Assembly (NCBI GenBank): GCA_017454585.1
Contig: JAFTCU010000196.1
Coordinates: 1 to 9,904 of the forward strand
DNA from: Thermoguttaceae bacterium
GTDB lineage: Bacteria; Planctomycetota; Planctomycetia; Pirellulales; Thermoguttaceae
Reading direction: 5' to 3'
Length of the DNA stretch: 9,904 bases
The notes below the pieces were generated by a model, which ran no database searches, was not told the DNA's origin, and worked only from the letters and a program-made list of their open reading frames with translations. Positions 6,913 through 9,904 of the stretch are shown here, piece by piece (position 1 is the stretch's first letter; each line of letters opens with the position of its first letter). Made by a program: the position numbers and the translations under genes.

Positions 6913-8100
6913 TGGATTTGGCTTCAATCCCCACGGGGTGAGGGCCAGTGCTGTTGGGTCACCGCCGTAGATACGCACCAGCTCGTCAAGCCATGCGTCG
7001 ATGAGCGTTGACTGGTTGACGTTGCGCTGGATCAGCTCCAGATAGTCGGAAGTTTTGAGGGCTGCGTGGGCTGCTCCTTCCGCGTCGAATGGCCAGATTT
7101 CGGCTGCGCGGGTCAGGATCGGGCGCCACTCTTTTTCCGTTAGCGGGTCAGACGGCGGGTTCCCGGCAAGCCAGAACGCGAGTCGGCGGAAGAAATCGGC
7201 GGCCGTCTCGAAAATGATCCGCAGGCGGGTACGGCGTTTGGCCGGTACTTTACCCATGAGTTCCATCTGGTCGTCGATCGCCTTTCCAAGTGTGATCCGG
7301 TCGTGTACCCCCGAGGCGAGCCATTTCAGGAACTGCTCACGGAAGTCCCAGAAACCCTCGTCCGCCAGTGCCAGCGCTTCCTGAACACTCCCTCCGGAAA
7401 CCGCGGCCGCAAGCGGGATCAGTTCTTCTGACAGAATATTCGAGGCGGAATCCGTTTTTTTGGTCACCTTTTTCTTTCCAAGCATCTGCGAAACCGACTC
7501 GGCCAGTGCGATCTGCTCCGCCCGTTTTTCCCGCAGAATTTCCTCCACGACCGAGGTTTCGAGCGGCTGAAACCGGATGATCTGGCACCGGGAACGAATC
7601 GTCGGAAGCTGACGCGATGCGGTGGTCCCAAGCAGGATCAGGATGGAATTCTTCGGCGGCTCCTCGAGCGTTTTCAACATGGCGTTCGCGCCCTCAATAT
7701 TCAGAAAATCCGCGTCGTCGATGATGGCGATCTTGCGCTTTTCGTAGATGGGTTTTTTGGCAAGTTCGGTACAAAGGCCGATTTGCCTCCGGGCTTCCTT
7801 GGGGCCGATGAAGAGATCGATCGGAATAGACGCGCGGTCCTCAGGTTTGGAAACCCGCAAAAGGTCCGGGTGCGTTCCGGCAAGGAACTGGCGGCACGAC
7901 TCGCATTTCCCGCACGGCTCCATCAGCCCCGGGTCGTTGCGTGTACAAAGGAACGTCATGGCGAGACGTTCTGCGAACATACGCTTCCCGATCCCAGCAG
8001 GCCCGAGGAAAAGGAACGTCGAGGCGACCCTTCCCTGACGGATGGCCCGCTGGAAGCGTGAAACGATTTCGTCGTGACCGTGAATGCCGAACCAGCTCAT
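6910..8100 (-). CDS. holB: DNA polymerase III delta' subunit (clamp loader)
   Basis: Delta' is the fixed arm of the clamp loader that places the beta sliding clamp on primed DNA. Counting from the ATG at 8100 (396 aa), the N-terminus has a P-loop FLGPAGIGKR (G33-K39), four zinc-site cysteines (C52, C63, C66, C69, in CGKCESC), a Walker B-like region KIAIIDDAD (ending at D131), the conserved ANAMLKTLEEPP and the SRC motif (170-172) of AAA+ clamp-loader subunits. The P-loop has Arg where ATPases have Ser/Thr, in keeping with delta' being a non-hydrolysing subunit. It is longer than E. coli HolB (334 aa), with a Lys-rich insert (LGKKKVTKK) after the AAA+ core. An in-frame TTG at 8106 is possible but ATG is preferred; no ribosome site is visible because the upstream DNA is a heptamer array. 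It probably shares a transcript with purE. HolB and DnaX tau/gamma are related, but the length and the degenerate P-loop favour delta'. Confidence 0.9.
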   Translation of the reverse strand: MSWFGIHGHDEIVSRFQRAIRQGRVASTFLFLGPAGIGKRMFAERLAMTFLCTRNDPGLMEPCGKCESCRQFLAGTHPDLLRVSKPEDRASIPIDLFIGPKEARRQIGLCTELAKKPIYEKRKIAIIDDADFLNIEGANAMLKTLEEPPKNSILILLGTTASRQLPTIRSRCQIIRFQPLETSVVEEILREKRAEQIALAESVSQMLGKKKVTKKTDSASNILSEELIPLAAAVSGGSVQEALALADEGFWDFREQFLKWLASGVHDRITLGKAIDDQMELMGKVPAKRRTRLRIIFETAADFFRRLAFWLAGNPPSDPLTEKEWRPILTRAAEIWPFDAEGAAHAALKTSDYLELIQRNVNQSTLIDAWLDELVRIYGGDPTALALTPWGLKPNP

Positions 8101-8104
8101 ATTC

Positions 8105-8139
8105 AATTATGAATTATGAATGATGAATTATAAATTATA
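8105..8139. repeat. Heptanucleotide array (AATTATG type), left arm
   Basis: Five 7-bp units run AATTATG, AATTATG, AATGATG, AATTATA, AATTATA. The array starts 4 nt upstream of the holB start codon, so it fills the place where a ribosome site would be. It is the reverse complement in type of the array at 8180-8212. Confidence 0.85.
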
Positions 8140-8179
8140 AATCTTCGGAAAACGTGACTTTGAAGGATCGACGCGCCTC

Positions 8180-8212
8180 AATTCATAATTCATAATTCTT
8201 AATTCATAATTT
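8180..8212. repeat. Heptanucleotide array (AATTCAT type), right arm
   Basis: Four and a half 7-bp units run AATTCAT, AATTCAT, AATTCTT, AATTCAT, AATTT. It overlaps the purE stop codon (8204-8206) and the last two purE codons. With the array at 8105-8139 it forms an imperfect AT-only inverted repeat around a 40-nt unique centre. Confidence 0.85.
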
Positions 8213-8707
8213 CTCCTGTATCGCCGCATCTTTCTGCAAAATCTTTTCCACCAGCTTGTTGCGGAACGCGGCGAGTTTTTCCGCAAGCGCTTCGTCCGAG
8301 ACGGCGAGGATCTCGACCGCCAAAAGACCGGCGTTCTTCGCGCCGCCGCTCCCCGTGCCGACCGTTGCGACCGGAATGTCGCCCGGCATTTGCAGGGTCG
8401 AGAGGATGGAATCCAGCCCGCCCATCATCTCCGTGGCGACCGGGATCCCAATGACCGGGAGCGTCGTATGTGACGCGGCGACGCCCGCCAGATGTGCGGC
8501 CCCACCGGCCGCGGCGATGATGACGCGGAACCCGTTTTTCCGGGCGTTTCCGACGAAATCCTCGACCAGACTGGGCGTCCGGTGCGCGCTCATGACGTGA
8601 ACTTCAAAAGGGACATCAAAATCTTTCAGGACGGTCAGCGCGTTCTGGATTTTCGGGAAATCGCTGTCGCTTCCCATGATGATCCCGACGAGTGGTTTTC
8701 TTTCCAT
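8204..8707 (-). CDS. purE: N5-carboxyaminoimidazole ribonucleotide mutase (class I PurE)
   Basis: PurE moves the carboxyl group of N5-CAIR to carbon 4 to make CAIR in de novo purine synthesis, working with PurK. The 167-residue length is normal for the family. The phosphate-binding GSDSD (12-16), the MSAHRTP loop with the catalytic His (H42) and the AAAGGAAHLAG loop (65-75, H72) are all present, followed by the family's IGIPV and GGLDS segments. H42 with this loop pattern fits class I mutase rather than the class II CO2-dependent carboxylase. No purK or other purine gene is next to it here. It has a promoter at 8749-8777 and is probably co-transcribed with holB 103 nt downstream. The last codons and stop lie within a heptamer array. 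Confidence 0.95.
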   Translation of the reverse strand: MERKPLVGIIMGSDSDFPKIQNALTVLKDFDVPFEVHVMSAHRTPSLVEDFVGNARKNGFRVIIAAAGGAAHLAGVAASHTTLPVIGIPVATEMMGGLDSILSTLQMPGDIPVATVGTGSGGAKNAGLLAVEILAVSDEALAEKLAAFRNKLVEKILQKDAAIQEKL

Positions 8708-8748
8708 AGTTTTATTCCCAAAGTGAAAGGGCCTCTTCCAAAAATTTT

Positions 8749-8777
8749 ATTTTATCCGATTTCTGAGAAAATTTCAA
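8749..8777 (-). promoter_or_regulatory. Predicted sigma-70 promoter for purE (and holB)
   Basis: On the minus strand TTGAAA (8772-8777), 17 nt, then TAAAAT (8749-8754). The start point would lie about 35 nt before the purE ATG. Only a weak GGGA ribosome site is visible upstream of the ATG. Confidence 0.55.
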
Positions 8778-8788
8778 GCGGGAGGCCG

Positions 8789-8816
8789 TTGATTTTTTGG
8801 GGAAATTACTTAAAAT
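8789..8816 (+). promoter_or_regulatory. Predicted sigma-70 promoter for the GH5-type gene
   Basis: TTGATT (8789-8794), 16 nt, then TAAAAT (8811-8816). This leaves a leader of about 45 nt. The -35 lies 11 nt from the divergent purE -35, so the two promoters are back to back and could compete for polymerase. Confidence 0.5.
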
Positions 8817-8856
8817 AAAAGGAAGATTCACAATCCGAACGCGCTTTTTTTGACCC

Positions 8857-8862
8857 AAGGAG
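8857..8862 (+). promoter_or_regulatory. Strong ribosome-binding site of the GH5-type gene
   Basis: AAGGAG lies 5 nt before the ATG at 8868 and fixes this start. It is the clearest Shine-Dalgarno sequence in the window. Confidence 0.75.
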
Positions 8863-8867
8863 TTTTT

Positions 8868-9904
8868 ATGAAACGTTTGCTCACCCTTTTTTTCATGGTC
8901 TTCACGGCCGTTTCAGGCTTTGCCGATGAAGTCACTTTCACGCTCGATTTTCAGTCCCCCGCGGTTCAGAAGGCGGTCGATTCGTGCCCGTTCGCGAGGG
9001 TGGAGGGAGACACGCTGATCTTTGACGTGCCGGAAACCTCCCAGGGGGCGATGATCCACGTCGTGATGGAGGAGGTTTTTCCCGGTTTTCAGGAGGCGAT
9101 GAAGGGCCGCTACGTCTATACGGATGCGGACGTCACGTTTTCGAACATTCCGGAAGGAAAGGTCGGCTACCACGGCGGGAAATTCCAGTTCCACATGCCG
9201 GGGGCCAAGGGAAATGCGTGGCCGGGGCTTCTGCACATTAACCAAAAAGCGTGGGGAAATCTGGATTGGACGCACTCGCGTTCGTCGGTCCTCTACGAGA
9301 ATCAGATCCACGACGTGACCCTTGAGTTCGGAATTCAGGGAGGAAACGGCCACATCGCGTACAAAAATATTCGTTTCACCCGCGGGAGAAAAGGGCCGGT
9401 CTCGGTTTTCTCGCTGAAGGAGATCCCGCAGGCGAAATACTCCAAAAATCAGCCTCACCGCATGCGCGGGGTGATGTCGCCTGGCAAGCCGCTCCCGGAG
9501 GAGCAGGACTTTGCCGATCTGGAAAAATGGGGCGCGAACCTGATCCGCTGGCAGATGGGCTTCGGCCAACTGAAGAATGTTGAGGAAGCGCGTGAAGTCC
9601 TATGGAGCCGCTTCGCTCAGATCGATGAAGTTTTGCGCCTGGCGGAAAAGTACCACCTGAGCGTTGTGCTGGACGTGCACACGATGAGCGGCTCGCGCCC
9701 AATCATTCTGGGGACGCCGGAGGGGCGTGACCTGATGGTCGAGTTCTGGGAAGAAGTCGCCCGCCGGTACAAAGGAAACCCCAATATTTTCGGCTATAAC
9801 CTGATGAACGAGCCGGTCACGAGCGACATCGAGGTGGGTGGACCGTCGCTGAACAAACAGTATTACCGCCTCATCAAGGCGATCCGCGCGATCGACCCGG
9901 AAAC
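8868..9904 (+). CDS. Secreted glycoside hydrolase family 5-type protein, 3' end outside the window
   Basis: The frame is open from ATG 8868 to the window edge (345 codons). Residues 1-18 are a signal peptide (MKRLLTLFFMVFTAVSGFA, cut near A18/D20). Residues about 20-173 form a beta-rich N-terminal domain that I cannot assign with certainty; aromatic positions such as W109, W120 and W125 and its size suggest a carbohydrate-binding jelly-roll. The catalytic barrel starts near MRGVMSPG (199-206) and shows GH5 hallmarks: NLIRWQMG with R227, VVLDVHTMSG with H271, and GYNLMNEP with the acid/base Glu at E315. The nucleophile Glu on strand 7 lies past the window edge. Likely substrates are beta-linked polysaccharides such as cellulose, mannan or mixed glucan; the sequence does not decide which. 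It acts outside the cytoplasm. It is transcribed divergently from purE and has no evident link to it. Confidence 0.85.
   Translation, partial: MKRLLTLFFMVFTAVSGFADEVTFTLDFQSPAVQKAVDSCPFARVEGDTLIFDVPETSQGAMIHVVMEEVFPGFQEAMKGRYVYTDADVTFSNIPEGKVGYHGGKFQFHMPGAKGNAWPGLLHINQKAWGNLDWTHSRSSVLYENQIHDVTLEFGIQGGNGHIAYKNIRFTRGRKGPVSVFSLKEIPQAKYSKNQPHRMRGVMSPGKPLPEEQDFADLEKWGANLIRWQMGFGQLKNVEEAREVLWSRFAQIDEVLRLAEKYHLSVVLDVHTMSGSRPIILGTPEGRDLMVEFWEEVARRYKGNPNIFGYNLMNEPVTSDIEVGGPSLNKQYYRLIKAIRAIDPE

Noticed and set aside
8101..8106. TTG start for holB giving two extra residues
   Set aside because: The ATG at 8100 fits the family's N-terminus equally well and is the commoner start codon; no ribosome site favours TTG.
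8913..9569. Minus-strand frame of 218 codons opposite the GH5-type gene
   Set aside because: The plus strand has a strong ribosome site, a signal peptide and GH5 motifs over the same span; the antisense product is Arg/His-rich with no known motif.

Overview
The window looks like chromosome from a Gram-negative bacterium, most likely of the Planctomycetota/Verrucomicrobiota/Lentisphaerota (PVC) group. This is an inference from two proteins that combine PATR-type beta-strand repeats with a C-terminal PEP-CTERM sorting tail, a secreted GH5-like glycosidase, and intergenic spaces rich in short repeats. No rRNA or other taxonomic marker is present. Promoters that match the sigma-70 consensus are easy to read.

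Layout, left to right. Positions 1-84 hold two overlapping inverted repeats downstream of the first gene. 85-3903 (-) encodes a 1272-residue secreted beta-helix-like protein with a PEP-CTERM tail. 3904-4256 is a gene-free stretch with that gene's promoter, a long imperfect hairpin, and the terminator of the next gene. 4257-6542 (-) encodes a shorter paralogue (761 residues). 6543-6909 holds the paralogue's promoter and a block of 45-bp and 22-bp repeats in opposite orientations. 6910-8100 (-) is the DNA polymerase III delta' subunit (holB). 8101-8203 is filled by two heptanucleotide arrays in inverted orientation. 8204-8707 (-) is purE. 8708-8867 is a divergent promoter region, and 8868-9904 (+) is the 5' part of a secreted GH5-type glycoside hydrolase that runs off the window.

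purE and holB are housekeeping genes, probably co-transcribed from the promoter upstream of purE. The two PEP-CTERM genes each have their own promoter with the same architecture (TTGACA, 16 nt, TATAAT, A/T tract upstream, 43-44 nt leader), so they are probably expressed in parallel as surface proteins. Their coding sequences are mosaics of each other: one stretch is 98.6% identical (210 of 213 positions), which points to recent recombination or gene conversion. I found no defence system, integrase, transposase, CRISPR array or RNA gene. The most interesting content is the recombining surface-protein pair and three unrelated families of inverted intergenic repeats, two of which overlap the stop codons of the adjoining genes.
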